A stretch of DNA of 64,000 nt from Scardovia inopinata JCM 12537 (GTDB taxonomy: Bacteria; Actinomycetota; Actinomycetes; Actinomycetales; Bifidobacteriaceae), in the NCBI RefSeq assembly GCF_001042695.1, contig NZ_AP012334.1, positions 744,001 through 808,000 of the forward strand. Direction: 5' to 3'. Both the position numbers and the translations under genes were made by a program. Of the stretch, positions 1-8,787 are shown one piece after another. The notes below the pieces were generated by a model. It ran no database searches and was not told the origin of the DNA. It saw nothing but the letters and a program-made list of their open reading frames with translations. How positions within the stretch are numbered: position 1 is the stretch's first letter; every line of letters begins with the position of its first letter.

Positions 1-749
1 ACGGCATGCCCCTGACCTCGACTGACCATATGCTTCCGGGGCTGAACTCGGCTTATCCTGGATTAGATGGTTTTAAGACCGGAACCACGGAGATTGCCGG
101 TGCCTGTTTTGCGGCAACAGCAGTCAGACATGGGATGAGGGTTATTACCGTTATTCAACATGCCTCTCATGCTGATGGGAATGAGGAAGCCCGCTTTCAA
201 GCCATGAAGAAACTCCTGGATTACTGCTTTACTGCTTATGGTCTGGTTGTAGTTGTCAGGAAAGGGAAATCTTTCAAAGGCAGCTCCCTGCCTCTTGTCG
301 ATGGAAAGAAGAAGAGCGTCCCCCTGGTAGCCCAGTCAGATTTGACTGTCTGCTTGTCGCAGAAGGAAAAAGTACTCCTTACATCGGCCACTGACCCCTC
401 TACATCCTCCTTTGCCAATACTGCCATTCCTGTCATCCATACCCTATTTACTGAGGTAAAAGCTCCCGTGAAGAAAGGAAAAGTCCTTGCTACCCTGGCA
501 GTTACCCAGAGAAAAGATTTTACCGGAGTAGTGGCTCTTCCTTCTACTAATCTCAGTGCTGGGCAGACTGTTGACCGGAAGCCTCAGGAATCTCAGGACC
601 CTGGGTGGAAGAGATGGCTGGACTCCCTGTGGAAGAAGATCAGTTCCCGCATGTCGTCCTGGTGGAAGTCGGCAACTTCCTGGCTTCACCAAACCTGGCA
701 ATCGTTCCTGTCATCCATACAACAATGGTGGGATGGGATTTCTTCCTAG
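1..749 (+). CDS. D-alanyl-D-alanine carboxypeptidase (PBP5/DacA family), 3' part
   Basis: Partial: the frame is open from the window edge, so the N-terminal half with the SxxK and SxN motifs lies outside. It trims the terminal D-Ala from peptidoglycan stem peptides outside the membrane. The visible part has the third active-site motif of the family, KTGTT, about 25 residues in, followed by the usual segment ending LLDYCFTAYG and a beta-rich PBP5 C-terminal domain. The last 47 residues hold nine tryptophans among Lys and Ser, which suggests an amphipathic helix lying on the membrane. The family and the KTG box are seen; the anchoring role of the tail is inferred. Confidence 0.85.
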   Translation, partial: GMPLTSTDHMLPGLNSAYPGLDGFKTGTTEIAGACFAATAVRHGMRVITVIQHASHADGNEEARFQAMKKLLDYCFTAYGLVVVVRKGKSFKGSSLPLVDGKKKSVPLVAQSDLTVCLSQKEKVLLTSATDPSTSSFANTAIPVIHTLFTEVKAPVKKGKVLATLAVTQRKDFTGVVALPSTNLSAGQTVDRKPQESQDPGWKRWLDSLWKKISSRMSSWWKSATSWLHQTWQSFLSSIQQWWDGISS

Positions 750-758
750 CCTGGTGTA

Positions 759-786
759 TAGTCAAAACTTGTGTTATGCATAAAAT
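759..786 (+). promoter_or_regulatory. Candidate rpsD promoter
   Basis: TAGTCA at 759-764 (four of six to TTGACA) and TAAAAT at 781-786 (five of six to TATAAT) are separated by 16 bases. It would start transcription near 793 and give a leader of about 190 nt before rpsD. Prediction from sequence only. Confidence 0.35.
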
Positions 787-798
787 CATATCCGAAAA

Positions 799-877
799 GA
801 TAGGGTTGTATGTGCATAAGACGTCTGAAGTCATAGTCCGTCAACGGTTCGATACGGCATGTAGGGTTCGCCCTATC
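799..877 (+). promoter_or_regulatory. Candidate rpsD leader with competing stems
   Basis: GATAGGG at 799-805 and TAGGG at 863-867 can both pair with CCCTATC at 871-877. The nearer pairing gives a hairpin with a TTCG loop (TAGGGTTCGCCCTA). Mutually exclusive pairings upstream of a gene for S4, a protein known to repress its own mRNA in other bacteria, suggest an autoregulatory leader. No known leader family is recognised. Confidence 0.3.
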
Positions 878-980
878 TGTGCTGTACTGCAGATATCTGC
901 ATTAGCGTTGGAGAGACCAGACTTAGGTGGGGCATAGTGCTTCGCCTGCGTACAAACAACGACAGATAGGAAATAATATA

Positions 981-1607
981 ATGACAAAAATTCAGCGTGC
1001 ACGCCGTCAGGTGCGCCTGTCCCGTTCACTGGGCATTGCCCTGACTCCTAAGGCTCAGCGCCTTTTTGAGAAGCGTCCTTACGGACCTGGTGAACATGGC
1101 CGTGACCGTCGTCGGGCCGAGTCCGATTACGCCGTACGTCTGCGCGAAAAGCAGCGTCTGCGTGCTCAGTACGGTATTTCTGAGAAACAGCTGCGTGCTG
1201 TTTATGAGCGCGCTACCCGTGCTGCCGGTCAGACTGGTACCTCTATGCAGGTTCAGCTGGAAACCCGCTTGGATGCGTTGGTTCTCCGGTCTGGTTTTGC
1301 TAGGACTACAGCTCAGGCTCGTCAGTTCGTAGTTCACCGTCACATCCTGGTAGACGGCAATATTGTTGATCGTCCCAGCTACAGGGTCAAGCCCGGCCAG
1401 ACTATTCAAGTCAAGCCCAAGAGCCAGACCATGGAGCCTTTCCAGGCTGCTGCCGAGGGTGTTCACCGCGATGTTCTTCCTCAAGTTCCTGGATATCTGG
1501 ACGTCACTCTTCCTTCCCTGAAGGCAACCTTGACCCGTCTTCCCGAAGTGGAGGAAATTCCTGTTCAGGTTAATATTCAGTATGTGGTTGAATACTACGC
1601 CCGCTAA
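981..1607 (+). CDS. rpsD: 30S ribosomal protein S4
   Basis: Primary rRNA-binding protein of the small subunit; it nucleates assembly of the 16S body and, in several bacteria, represses its own mRNA. The protein is 208 residues, the usual length. It shows the N-terminal S4 region (KAQRLFEKRPYGPGEHGRD) without a zinc-binding Cys set, then the S4 RNA-binding domain from about residue 95 (LETRLDALVLRSGFA... RQFVVHRHILVDG). The start at 981 is preceded by AGGA nine bases upstream; an in-frame upstream start at 927 would add residues unlike any S4. It is monocistronic here, with its own leader and a strong terminator downstream. Confidence 0.97.
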   Translation: MTKIQRARRQVRLSRSLGIALTPKAQRLFEKRPYGPGEHGRDRRRAESDYAVRLREKQRLRAQYGISEKQLRAVYERATRAAGQTGTSMQVQLETRLDALVLRSGFARTTAQARQFVVHRHILVDGNIVDRPSYRVKPGQTIQVKPKSQTMEPFQAAAEGVHRDVLPQVPGYLDVTLPSLKATLTRLPEVEEIPVQVNIQYVVEYYAR

Positions 1608-1662
1608 ATAAAGTCTTTTTTCAAGTCTTTTATCTTTTTTGGCCTTGTGCAGAAGTGCCTCA

Positions 1663-1745
1663 GCAAAGGCATGAGGTACATCAGCCTAGGTATGAGATAC
1701 TGTGGCAAAAGCATGAGATGCCTGGGCAAAGAAAGATGAGGGCAT
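1663..1745. repeat. Four imperfect 21-bp tandem repeats downstream of rpsD
   Basis: Units start at 1663, 1684, 1705 and 1726. They share the pattern GC(A/C)(A/T)A(A/G)G(C/T)ATGAG(G/A)T followed by a variable stretch of about seven bases; the fourth unit is the most diverged. They lie between the rpsD stop and the terminator, so they are probably transcribed as 3' UTR. Confidence 0.6.
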
Positions 1746-1746
1746 A

Positions 1747-1785
1747 AAAAACCGTCTGTCAGGAGAAATCCTGCAGACGGTTTTT
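1747..1785. terminator. Bidirectional rho-independent terminator
   Basis: AAAAACCGTCTG (1747-1758 region) pairs with CAGACGGTTTTT (1774-1785), with an inner AGGA/TCCT stem. A-runs on one side and T-runs on the other let it serve both rpsD (+) and the convergent aminotransferase gene (-). Confidence 0.9.
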
Positions 1786-1826
1786 GTATAGTTTTGTATT
1801 GCCTTATATAGTTCTATCTAGTTCTG

Positions 1827-3038
1827 TTACTGCTGTCTGCTCAATGCCTGAATCAGCCTGTCAGTACCGTCTTCCACCAAGGTGCGGGAGGTTCCTAAAT
1901 TCATCCTCAAAAACGCAGCCCCGGAGGGTCCGTACATTTTTCCTGATGACAGATAAAGTCCGGTTTGCTCACGAATTTGACGGCTTAAGAGGTCGGCATC
2001 ACTGGTGAAGGCACGGCAGTCCAGCCAGAGCAGATAGGTGGCATCTGACCGGGGAATATGCAGATTCGGCAGGTTCTTGCTGAGCTTTGTTCTTGCATAA
2101 TCCTTATTTTCCTGAATATAGTGATTAACTGCCCGCAGCCAGTCCCGGCTGTGGGCATAGGCTGCAATGGCAGCCGGGCAGGAGAAAACAGTGGGCTCTG
2201 CAACTCCATCCCTGATCAGCTGGGCTTGAACCCTGCGGCGGATCCAGTCAGTGCTGACTACTAGGTAAGCCGAATGAAGGCCGGCAATATTAAATGCTTT
2301 CGAGGGGGAATTGCAGGTCACAGCCACTTCTCGGGCAGCCGGGTATACGGATGCAAAGGGAGTATGAGCCAGGCCAGGTCGTCTAATATCGCAGTGGATT
2401 TCATCGGAGACTACTATCACATGATGATCTTTAGCCAGTTGGGCAATAATCGCCAAGTCATCCGCAGACCATATATTTCCTGTGGGATTCTGGGGATTGC
2501 AGAGGATCATCATGGTAGTCAGGGGGTCAGAAAAAGCCTCCTCTAAAGCAGCAAAATCCATGGAGTACTCGCCAGCTTGATAGATGAGGGGAGCATCGCA
2601 GACCTGACGTCCATTGTTAATAATGGAAGTATAGAAATTGTTGTAAACAGGGGACTGAACCACTATTTTTTCGCCTGGGTTGGTCAGAGAGCGGATAGCA
2701 GAAGAGATAGCGGGGATAACTCCAGCTGCAAAAATAACATCTGCTGGATTAATTTGTGTCTGATACTCCTGCCGCCACCAGGCAGCTATGGTCTGACCAA
2801 ATTCGTCAGGAACCAGGGAATAGCCGTAGGTAGGGTTAGACACCCGCTCCCGCACAGCATCAACAATTGCAGGGGCTGTGGCAAAATCCATATCAGCCAC
2901 CCACATAGGCAGCTCATGTGGCTTGGTGCTCCATTTCACTGAATCGATCTGGCTGCGGTCTACGGCTTCAAAAGGAAAAGGCCGGGAGGAGGAATCATGG
3001 TCACATGCCTCTGAGGCATGAGAAATAGTATCGGTCAT
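1827..3038 (-). CDS. MalY/PatB-family PLP-dependent C-S lyase (cystathionine beta-lyase type)
   Basis: Fold-type I PLP enzyme, class I/II aminotransferase superfamily, 403 residues. The opening region (VDRSQIDSVKWS... LPMWVADMDFATAPAIVDAV) is typical of MalY/PatB proteins, which cleave cystathionine and related C-S bonds to give homocysteine or thiols. The PLP lysine lies in SPSKAFNIAGLHSAY, about residue 245, and VVSDEIHCD carries the PLP-contacting Asp. It is transcribed divergently from a LysR regulator 130 bp away. A true aminotransferase role cannot be excluded, but the N-terminal signature favours the lyase group. Confidence 0.85.
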   Translation of the reverse strand: MTDTISHASEACDHDSSSRPFPFEAVDRSQIDSVKWSTKPHELPMWVADMDFATAPAIVDAVRERVSNPTYGYSLVPDEFGQTIAAWWRQEYQTQINPADVIFAAGVIPAISSAIRSLTNPGEKIVVQSPVYNNFYTSIINNGRQVCDAPLIYQAGEYSMDFAALEEAFSDPLTTMMILCNPQNPTGNIWSADDLAIIAQLAKDHHVIVVSDEIHCDIRRPGLAHTPFASVYPAAREVAVTCNSPSKAFNIAGLHSAYLVVSTDWIRRRVQAQLIRDGVAEPTVFSCPAAIAAYAHSRDWLRAVNHYIQENKDYARTKLSKNLPNLHIPRSDATYLLWLDCRAFTSDADLLSRQIREQTGLYLSSGKMYGPSGAAFLRMNLGTSRTLVEDGTDRLIQALSRQQ

Positions 3039-3111
3039 ATTTTTAGCATAGATGCGGATATGGATGGGCTGGAGAGAGAGGAAGAAAACCGCCCGTTTTC
3101 TGTCACAATGA

Positions 3112-3129
3112 ATATTAGAATAGTAATAT
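3112..3129. promoter_or_regulatory. LysR-box dyad between the C-S lyase and its divergent regulator
   Basis: ATATTA at 3112-3117 and TAATAT at 3124-3129 form a perfect inverted repeat around GAATAG. T3113 and A3125 give the T-N11-A pattern of LysR-type binding sites. It lies 40 bp before the lysR start and about 75 bp before the lyase start, where such regulators normally bind. Confidence 0.5.
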
Positions 3130-3168
3130 ACGGATTATGAATACATGGCTGTATGAATGGAGACCATC

Positions 3169-4053
3169 ATGGAAATTCGTGTCCTGGAATATTTCTTGAC
3201 TGTTGTACAGGAAGAGAGCATTTCCGCAGCAGCTGATCTTCTGCATGTAACCCAGCCCACCCTGTCCCGCCAATTGATCGATCTGGGAAAAGAGCTGGGA
3301 GTCACCCTGCTGAACAGGGGAAGATACGGGGTGACCCTGACCCATGAGGGGATGATCCTGCGCAAGAGAGCAGAACAGATAGTGGATCTGGTTTCTGCTA
3401 CCCGGGAAGAAGTGACAGAATCCGATCGGGACATCGGTGGGGAAATCCGCCTGGGCTGCGCTGAAACCGTGGCCTTTGATTATCTTGCCGGGGCTATGCA
3501 CCAGGTCCGTCAGGAGTATCCTGGCATCACCTTCAGGGTCATGAGTTCCGATGCTTACGAGGTGATCGACAATCTGAACAGGGGACTGTACGATTTTGGC
3601 CTTCTGCTCAGCCCAAATTTTCCTGATACCTATGACTATCTGGAACTTCCTCACCAGGAGAAGTGGGGGCTCCTTATGAAATCTGATGACCCTCTGGCGG
3701 CAGATAGTCTTGATGCCGCTGTCCTCTTAAAGATTCCTCTTATCGTTTCCCGCCAGTGGGAGGACCAGGCAGGTCTGAGAATTCCGGGTCAGGGCCTGCT
3801 CAGACGAAATAAACTGAATATTGTATCTGTTTACAATCTGGCCTATAACGCTTCCCGCATGGTGAAGGCGGGCTTGGGTTATGCCTTGATAATTGACGGG
3901 TTAATTGATACTTCTGCCGGCAGCGGCCTTACCTTTAAACCCTTGGATGTGGACATCACAACGGTTCCTGCCCTGATCTGGAACAAACACAGGACAGAGA
4001 CCAGGGCAGGTCAGATATTTAAAAATGCTCTGATTCAGTCAGTATCTGCATGA
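3169..4053 (+). CDS. LysR-family transcriptional regulator
   Basis: DNA-binding regulator of 294 residues. The N-terminal winged helix-turn-helix is clear (EIRVLEYFLTVVQEES... ADLLHVTQPTLSRQL), followed by a periplasmic-binding-protein-like effector domain. The start at 3169 is chosen over 3157 because GGAG lies six bases upstream of it and the protein then opens MEIRVLEYF, as the family does. It is divergent from the MalY/PatB gene with a LysR box between them, so it most likely controls that gene and itself. The effector is unknown; a sulfur amino-acid metabolite would fit. Confidence 0.88.
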   Translation: MEIRVLEYFLTVVQEESISAAADLLHVTQPTLSRQLIDLGKELGVTLLNRGRYGVTLTHEGMILRKRAEQIVDLVSATREEVTESDRDIGGEIRLGCAETVAFDYLAGAMHQVRQEYPGITFRVMSSDAYEVIDNLNRGLYDFGLLLSPNFPDTYDYLELPHQEKWGLLMKSDDPLAADSLDAAVLLKIPLIVSRQWEDQAGLRIPGQGLLRRNKLNIVSVYNLAYNASRMVKAGLGYALIIDGLIDTSAGSGLTFKPLDVDITTVPALIWNKHRTETRAGQIFKNALIQSVSA

Positions 4054-4227
4054 TACTGACCTGCCAGAGTGCAGGTAAAAATGGCTTTCCCACTGTTGGG
4101 TATCGCTGCGCTGTCCTAGCAGAACCTGACCCTGCTTATTGAAAACACAGGCAGTAACCCCTATCAGCCACAGAGGTCTGTGTCCAATGTATCTGCGCAA
4201 TTCAAGGATGAAGTCCGGTGTTCCCAT
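4039..4227 (-). pseudogene. NUDIX hydrolase remnant (N-terminal fragment)
   Basis: About the first 46 residues read like the start of a NUDIX hydrolase: MGTPDFILELRRYIGHRPLW, then LIGVTACVFNKQGQVLLGQR and SDTQQWE. The frame then runs into unrelated residues and stops, and no NUDIX box (GX5EX7REUXEEXGU) follows on any frame. The break is near 4085, beside the lysR 3' end, so a deletion joining the two is likely. The remnant cannot encode an active enzyme. Confidence 0.65.
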
Positions 4228-4265
4228 GTCTGCCTCCTGTATCTTGAGTGTGGAATACTAGGAAT

Positions 4266-5039
4266 ATGCTTCTTCATCTGTATATCATTCGTCACGGTCA
4301 GACATACTTCAATCGCTACAACCGCCTGCAGGGCTGGTCCAATTCACCTCTGACTGAAGAGGGAAGGGCCGATGCCCTGCGTGCAGGCAGGGCTTTGAGC
4401 CATATTGAATTTGCGGCTGCCTTTTGCTCAGATACCAGCAGGGCCCAGCAGACGGCCAGAATCATTCTTGATGCCAATGAAGCCTGGAGGAAGCGAGAGT
4501 CGGGACAGGGGCAGGAGCCGGAGGAAAGCTGCGAGCTTGCCCAGACCGATGCTGCTGAATTGACTGCTGACCGATCTTTCAGGGAGCAGTTTTATGGGTA
4601 TTTCGAGGGTCAGGATATGGGTCTGGCCTGGTGGGCAGCTGGTGCACCTCATGGAACCCCCACCTATAAAGAAATCGTTGCTACATACGGCCTGGCTGCC
4701 AGCCGAGACTTCCTGAAAGAGGCCGACCCTTTCCATGATGCTGAATCAGATAAGGAATACTGGCAGCGGATTGATTCCGGCTTCCATCTTATTGCCAGCC
4801 AGGCTGAGGAAAAAAATTTCCACGACGGAAACAATATTCTTCTAATTTCTCATGGCAATACTCTGCTAAGCCTGATGAATCGTTTTGCTCCCCACGGGTA
4901 TGATCTATCTGTTCGTCCGGCTAATGGGAGCCTCACCCGCTTTGATTTTGAGACAGATAAGCCCCTGGATCAGGCAATAACGGTGATCGAATACAACACC
5001 AGCATGGATCCCAACACGGCGGACCGTAGACCATGCTAG
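4266..5039 (+). CDS. Histidine phosphatase family protein (phosphoglycerate-mutase-like)
   Basis: Branch 1 histidine phosphatase of 257 residues. The catalytic RHG motif is at residues 9-11 (YIIRHGQTYFN), and the second histidine is in LLISHGNTLLSL near residue 198. SDTSRAQQTA is the usual phosphate-pocket region. Such proteins act as small-molecule or cofactor-independent phosphatases; the substrate cannot be read from sequence. The start at 4266 gives the family N-terminus MLLHLYIIRHG; an upstream GTG at 4248 has no better ribosome site. It starts just after the NUDIX remnant on the other strand. Confidence 0.82.
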   Translation: MLLHLYIIRHGQTYFNRYNRLQGWSNSPLTEEGRADALRAGRALSHIEFAAAFCSDTSRAQQTARIILDANEAWRKRESGQGQEPEESCELAQTDAAELTADRSFREQFYGYFEGQDMGLAWWAAGAPHGTPTYKEIVATYGLAASRDFLKEADPFHDAESDKEYWQRIDSGFHLIASQAEEKNFHDGNNILLISHGNTLLSLMNRFAPHGYDLSVRPANGSLTRFDFETDKPLDQAITVIEYNTSMDPNTADRRPC

Positions 5040-5129
5040 GCTAAAATACTATAGATAGAAACTACAAGACGATATCTGAGATGGGCGGGTCTCGTGGCTG
5101 AGACGCTTATCCACAGAAAAGAGGTCATG

Positions 5130-5576
5130 ATGGATGTTGGACAAATCGCCGGATTGATTGCTGCTATTGCTTTTGCAATTTTGGCCGGTTTTATGATCTA
5201 TCCCCTGATTCGTCTGGGAAAACTTTTTGATCAGCTGGCAACAACGGTCAAAGATGCTGGGGATCATACTATCCCTGCCCTGGATGAAGGAGTATCGACT
5301 GTTAAGAAGGTCAATCAGAGTCTGGATGATGCCAATACTATGACCGGAGCTTTAAGCACTACAACCAACAATGTCACTGCTTTAACCGACCTATATGGCT
5401 CCATTCTGGGCAAGCCCATCATCAAGGTTGCTGCTGCTGTCTACGCGGCTAAACAGACGATGATGGACTTTCTTGACAGCAAGCGGGGCAAGAAGAAGCC
5501 AGGGCGGGAAGAAAGTGCAAATTCCCCAGCTGGTGTGCATGCTGGCACTGACAAGAATTATTCTCAGAAAGCATAG
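5130..5576 (+). CDS. DUF948 domain membrane protein
   Basis: Small protein of about 148 residues with one N-terminal membrane helix (IAGLIAAIAFAILAGFMIYP) followed by a hydrophilic, helical DUF948 region (LFDQLATTVKDAGDHTIPAL) and a basic tail. DUF948 proteins are found in Gram-positives and are of unknown function; some are linked to general stress. The start at 5130 has GAGG five bases upstream; the adjacent ATG at 5127 is too close. An upstream GTG at 5094 is unlikely. It is followed 11 bp later by another small gene, probably in the same operon. Confidence 0.75.
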   Translation: MDVGQIAGLIAAIAFAILAGFMIYPLIRLGKLFDQLATTVKDAGDHTIPALDEGVSTVKKVNQSLDDANTMTGALSTTTNNVTALTDLYGSILGKPIIKVAAAVYAAKQTMMDFLDSKRGKKKPGREESANSPAGVHAGTDKNYSQKA

Positions 5577-5587
5577 GGGAGGTCACT

Positions 5588-5836
5588 GTGTTGAAAAGAC
5601 TATTCTGGTTTGGCCTGGGTTTTGCAGCCGGTGTCGTTGCTGCTGCCAAGGCAAACGCATACGTTCGCGATCACACTCCCAAGCATGCCAGGGAGTTTAT
5701 CATGGGTGAAGACCAGGACAGGGTTGCAATGAGAACCCTTCAGGGACTCTTTCAGGAGTTTAATGCCTACAGGACTGAAAGAGAAGATCAGCTAAATTCT
5801 GATTTCGTGAAAAAGTTTGCCGGAAGCAAGGGATAG
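5588..5836 (+). CDS. Conserved small protein downstream of DUF948 gene
   Basis: An 82-residue protein starting at GTG 5588 with GGGAGG five bases upstream. A short hydrophobic glycine-rich N-terminus (LFWFGLGFAAGVVAAAKANA) is followed by a charged helical part. It resembles proteins that sit beside DUF948 genes in other bifidobacteria, but no function is known. Its place 11 bp behind the DUF948 gene suggests a shared role at the membrane. Confidence 0.65.
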   Translation: MLKRLFWFGLGFAAGVVAAAKANAYVRDHTPKHAREFIMGEDQDRVAMRTLQGLFQEFNAYRTEREDQLNSDFVKKFAGSKG

Positions 5837-5904
5837 GCGTTACGGGAGGTAGGTGTTAGGTATATTTAGGAGGCTTGTGCAGCCACGGGCAATACGGACC
5901 TGTC

Positions 5905-5950
5905 GTGAGTAGCCCCATGAGCATCAAGTGAGTAGCCTCATGGGTAAGTT
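5905..5950. repeat. Two 23-bp direct repeats upstream of alaS
   Basis: GTGAGTAGCC(C/T)CATG starts at 5905 and again at 5928, exactly 23 bp apart, in the gap before a terminator. No function is apparent. Confidence 0.5.
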
Positions 5951-5953
5951 GGT

Positions 5954-5980
5954 GTGGCGGGAACTTCCCGCCACTTTTTT
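5954..5980 (+). terminator. Rho-independent terminator before alaS
   Basis: GTGGCGGGA (5954-5962) pairs with TCCCGCCAC (5966-5974) across a 3-base loop and is followed by six T residues. It ends the DUF948 operon about 105 bp upstream of alaS. Confidence 0.85.
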
Positions 5981-6084
5981 CTGAGCTGACTAATCTGTTC
6001 TTCTCATCATCGGTATAGGTTACAATATGAGTCTGTAAAACGGCAGAGGCTTGATAACTGACGGGAATTCTTAAAGGAGAATGC

Positions 6085-8787
6085 ATGCGTACATCTGAGA
6101 TCGCAAAGCAATTTGTGACTTATTTTGAAAAGCACGACCATTTGGTGCTGCCTTCAGCATCGCTGATTTCGCCGAATCCAACCACTTTGTTCACTATTGC
6201 CGGCATGGTTCCCTTTATTCCCTATCTTTTGGGCGAACAGACTCCACCTTCCCGTCGGGTGACCAGCAATCAGAAATGTGTTCGTACACTGGATATTGAT
6301 GAAGTCGGTAAAACAACCCGTCACGGTACCTTCTTCCAGATGCTGGGGAACTTCTCCTTTGGAGATTATTTTAAGGCTGAAGCAATCCATTATGCCTGGG
6401 AACTGCTGACTTTGCCTCAAGATCAGGGCGGATACGGGTTCAACAAAGACAAGCTTTGGGTCACAACTTATACTGACGATGAAGAGGCACGATCCCTGTG
6501 GAAAAATGAAGGTATGGATCCAGAACACATGCAGGTTCTGGGCATGGAAGACAATTTCTGGACCACAGGCGGACCTGGGCCAGGAGGTCCTTGCAGCGAA
6601 ATTTATGTTGACCGCGGTCCTGAATATGGATCTGACGGCGGTCCCATAGCTGATGAAAACCGGTATATTGAAATATGGGACCTGGTTTTTGAAAATTTTG
6701 AAGTTGACAATGTAAAGTCCAAAACGGATATGCATATTGTGGGTGAGCTTGCCAACAAGAACATCGATACCGGCATGGGGTTGGAGCGGGTGGCCTACCT
6801 TTTGCAGGGCAAAGAAAACATCTATGAAACAGATGAAGTTTTCCCTGTTATTGAAGAGGCCGAACGTTTGTCTGGCTTGACCTACGGGGAGGATCCCCAC
6901 AATGATGTGCGCTTTAGGGTAGTGGCTGATCATGTGCGATCTGCCCTCATGATTATGGGAGATGGGGTTCGGCCCAGCAATGAAGGCCGGGGCTATGTGC
7001 TTCGTCGTCTGATCCGCCGCAGTATTCGGGCTATGAAGATGCTGGGGGTCGATCATGAAGTCTTTCCTCATCTGCTGCCTGTTTCTAAGGCCCAGATGAG
7101 ACTGAGCTATCCTGAACTGGACGACAGCTTTGATGAAGTCTGCGAGACTGCCTACGGGGAGGAAGCAGCATTCCGCCGTACCCTGGACCAGGGATCCTCA
7201 ATTCTGGACCTGGCTATTTCCAAGGCAAAGGACGGTGCTCTCAAAGCCGGATCAGACTCTCCTCGTGTTTCCGGGAAGGACGCTTTTGCCCTGCATGATA
7301 CCTATGGATTCCCCATTGAGCTGACCACAGAAATTGCCAGGGAAAAAGGGGTTGAGGTAGATCAGAATGCTTTCCGTGATTTGATGGCCCAGCAGAAGCG
7401 GCGGGCACGGGCTGATGCTCTCAGGAAGAGACATAATGTGGATCTGAGTGTGTATGACGATGTCAGGAAGGCTTTGAAGGAACCGATTGAATTCACCGGC
7501 TATAAGGAATATTCCAGCCGGGGGAAGGTCTTGGCTATTATCGATGAAGAGCTGGGCTCTGTAGAGTCTGTTACCGGTCCTGCAACAGTAGAACTGGTTT
7601 TGGACAGGACTCCTTTCTATGCAGAGCAAGGCGGGCAAATGGCCGATTATGGTCAGATTTCCAGCGATAAGGGAGCCAGCCTTGATGTGGATGACGTTCA
7701 GAAGCCGGTCAAGGACCTCTATGTTCATCACTGCCTGCTGACTGAAGGGACAATCAGCCTGGGAGATGAGGTCTCCTCTGCTATAGATGTTCAGCGCCGA
7801 ATTGGCATGACGCATGCTCATACAGCTACTCATGTTTTGCATAAGGTTGTCAGAGAAGTCCTGGGTCAGAAAGCGACTCAGTCGGGCTCCGTTGTGGATC
7901 CTGACCGTCTGCGCTTTGACTTCCACTGGTCCAAAGCCCTGACCAGCTCTCAGCTGCATCAGATTGAATCGAGAGTTAACGCCCGTATCAGGGACGATTT
8001 GGAAGTCACATGGAAGAATATGCCCATTAATCAGGCATTAAGCCTGGGAGCTATGCACTTATTTGGGGACAAATATGGTGATGTTGTTCGTGTGGTCACC
8101 ATTGGCTCCGATGGCTGGAGCCGGGAACTGTGCGGAGGCACCCATGCAGCCAGGACCGGAACCATTGGCTCTTTTACTCTCTTGTCTGAGTCATCGGTTG
8201 GCACAGGTGTTCGCAGGATCGAAGCTCTAGTGGGGGATAAGTCATACGAGTTCAACCACAGTCAGCATAGTCTGATCAACAAGCTGGCCTCGGATCTTAA
8301 TTCCCGCCCTGATGAGCTGGAAGAACGTCTGACTGCTCTGGAAGACAGGCTGAAGGAATCAGATCGGAAGTTGGCTCAGATTTATGAAAAACAGATTGAG
8401 GATATGATTCCTCAACTGGTTTCTCAGACCCAGGCATCTGCTGATCCGGTGTGGGTCGCCAGCAAGAATGTTGGAGTTTTTGGATCGGTGGAAGCCCTGC
8501 GCAAAGCAGCGACCGATACCCGCTCTCGCCTGGGAGACGATAAGCCGGCAGTGGTGGCTCTTGTCGGGGTCAGTTCAGATTCAGGCAAGCCTATTATATG
8601 CGTTGCAACCAATGCTCCTGCCCGCAAGAATGGGATCAAAGCGGGTGACTTGGCTAGGGCGGCTTCCAAAATTCTTGGAGGGGGCGGCGGCGGCAAGCCT
8701 GATTTTGCCCAGGGTGGCGGCCAAGATGCCTCCCAGGCGGAAGCGGCCTTGGATGAAATTAAACGGCAGGTAGAAGTACGTGACTAA
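6085..8787 (+). CDS. alaS: Alanyl-tRNA synthetase
   Basis: Class II synthetase of 900 residues that charges tRNA-Ala. The catalytic domain opens with the typical [20 protein letters not shown] and contains [13 protein letters not shown] and GTFFQML. The editing domain has the zinc-binding HTATH near residue 577 and CGGTH near residue 682. The C-terminal C-Ala domain ends in a glycine-rich segment ([15 protein letters not shown]). AAAGGAGAA lies before the ATG at 6085. It overlaps the next gene ruvX by 8 bp and heads the alaS-ruvX-mltG operon. Confidence 0.97.
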   Translation: MRTSEIAKQFVTYFEKHDHLVLPSASLISPNPTTLFTIAGMVPFIPYLLGEQTPPSRRVTSNQKCVRTLDIDEVGKTTRHGTFFQMLGNFSFGDYFKAEAIHYAWELLTLPQDQGGYGFNKDKLWVTTYTDDEEARSLWKNEGMDPEHMQVLGMEDNFWTTGGPGPGGPCSEIYVDRGPEYGSDGGPIADENRYIEIWDLVFENFEVDNVKSKTDMHIVGELANKNIDTGMGLERVAYLLQGKENIYETDEVFPVIEEAERLSGLTYGEDPHNDVRFRVVADHVRSALMIMGDGVRPSNEGRGYVLRRLIRRSIRAMKMLGVDHEVFPHLLPVSKAQMRLSYPELDDSFDEVCETAYGEEAAFRRTLDQGSSILDLAISKAKDGALKAGSDSPRVSGKDAFALHDTYGFPIELTTEIAREKGVEVDQNAFRDLMAQQKRRARADALRKRHNVDLSVYDDVRKALKEPIEFTGYKEYSSRGKVLAIIDEELGSVESVTGPATVELVLDRTPFYAEQGGQMADYGQISSDKGASLDVDDVQKPVKDLYVHHCLLTEGTISLGDEVSSAIDVQRRIGMTHAHTATHVLHKVVREVLGQKATQSGSVVDPDRLRFDFHWSKALTSSQLHQIESRVNARIRDDLEVTWKNMPINQALSLGAMHLFGDKYGDVVRVVTIGSDGWSRELCGGTHAARTGTIGSFTLLSESSVGTGVRRIEALVGDKSYEFNHSQHSLINKLASDLNSRPDELEERLTALEDRLKESDRKLAQIYEKQIEDMIPQLVSQTQASADPVWVASKNVGVFGSVEALRKAATDTRSRLGDDKPAVVALVGVSSDSGKPIICVATNAPARKNGIKAGDLARAASKILGGGGGGKPDFAQGGGQDASQAEAALDEIKRQVEVRD

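Noticed and set aside
605-937. 110-residue frame overlapping dacA and the rpsD leader
   Set aside because: Overlaps the carboxypeptidase tail, has weak start signals and no likeness to known proteins; the region is better explained as promoter and leader.
1663-1745. Possible short CRISPR array
   Set aside because: Units are contiguous 21-bp tandem repeats without spacers, and no cas genes are nearby.
6000-6084. T-box or other riboswitch before alaS
   Set aside because: No T-box sequence or stem set is present; the 100-bp leader looks like a plain promoter region.
6154-7071. 305-residue open frame antisense to alaS
   Set aside because: It lies wholly opposite a certain gene, has no ribosome site and no recognisable domain.
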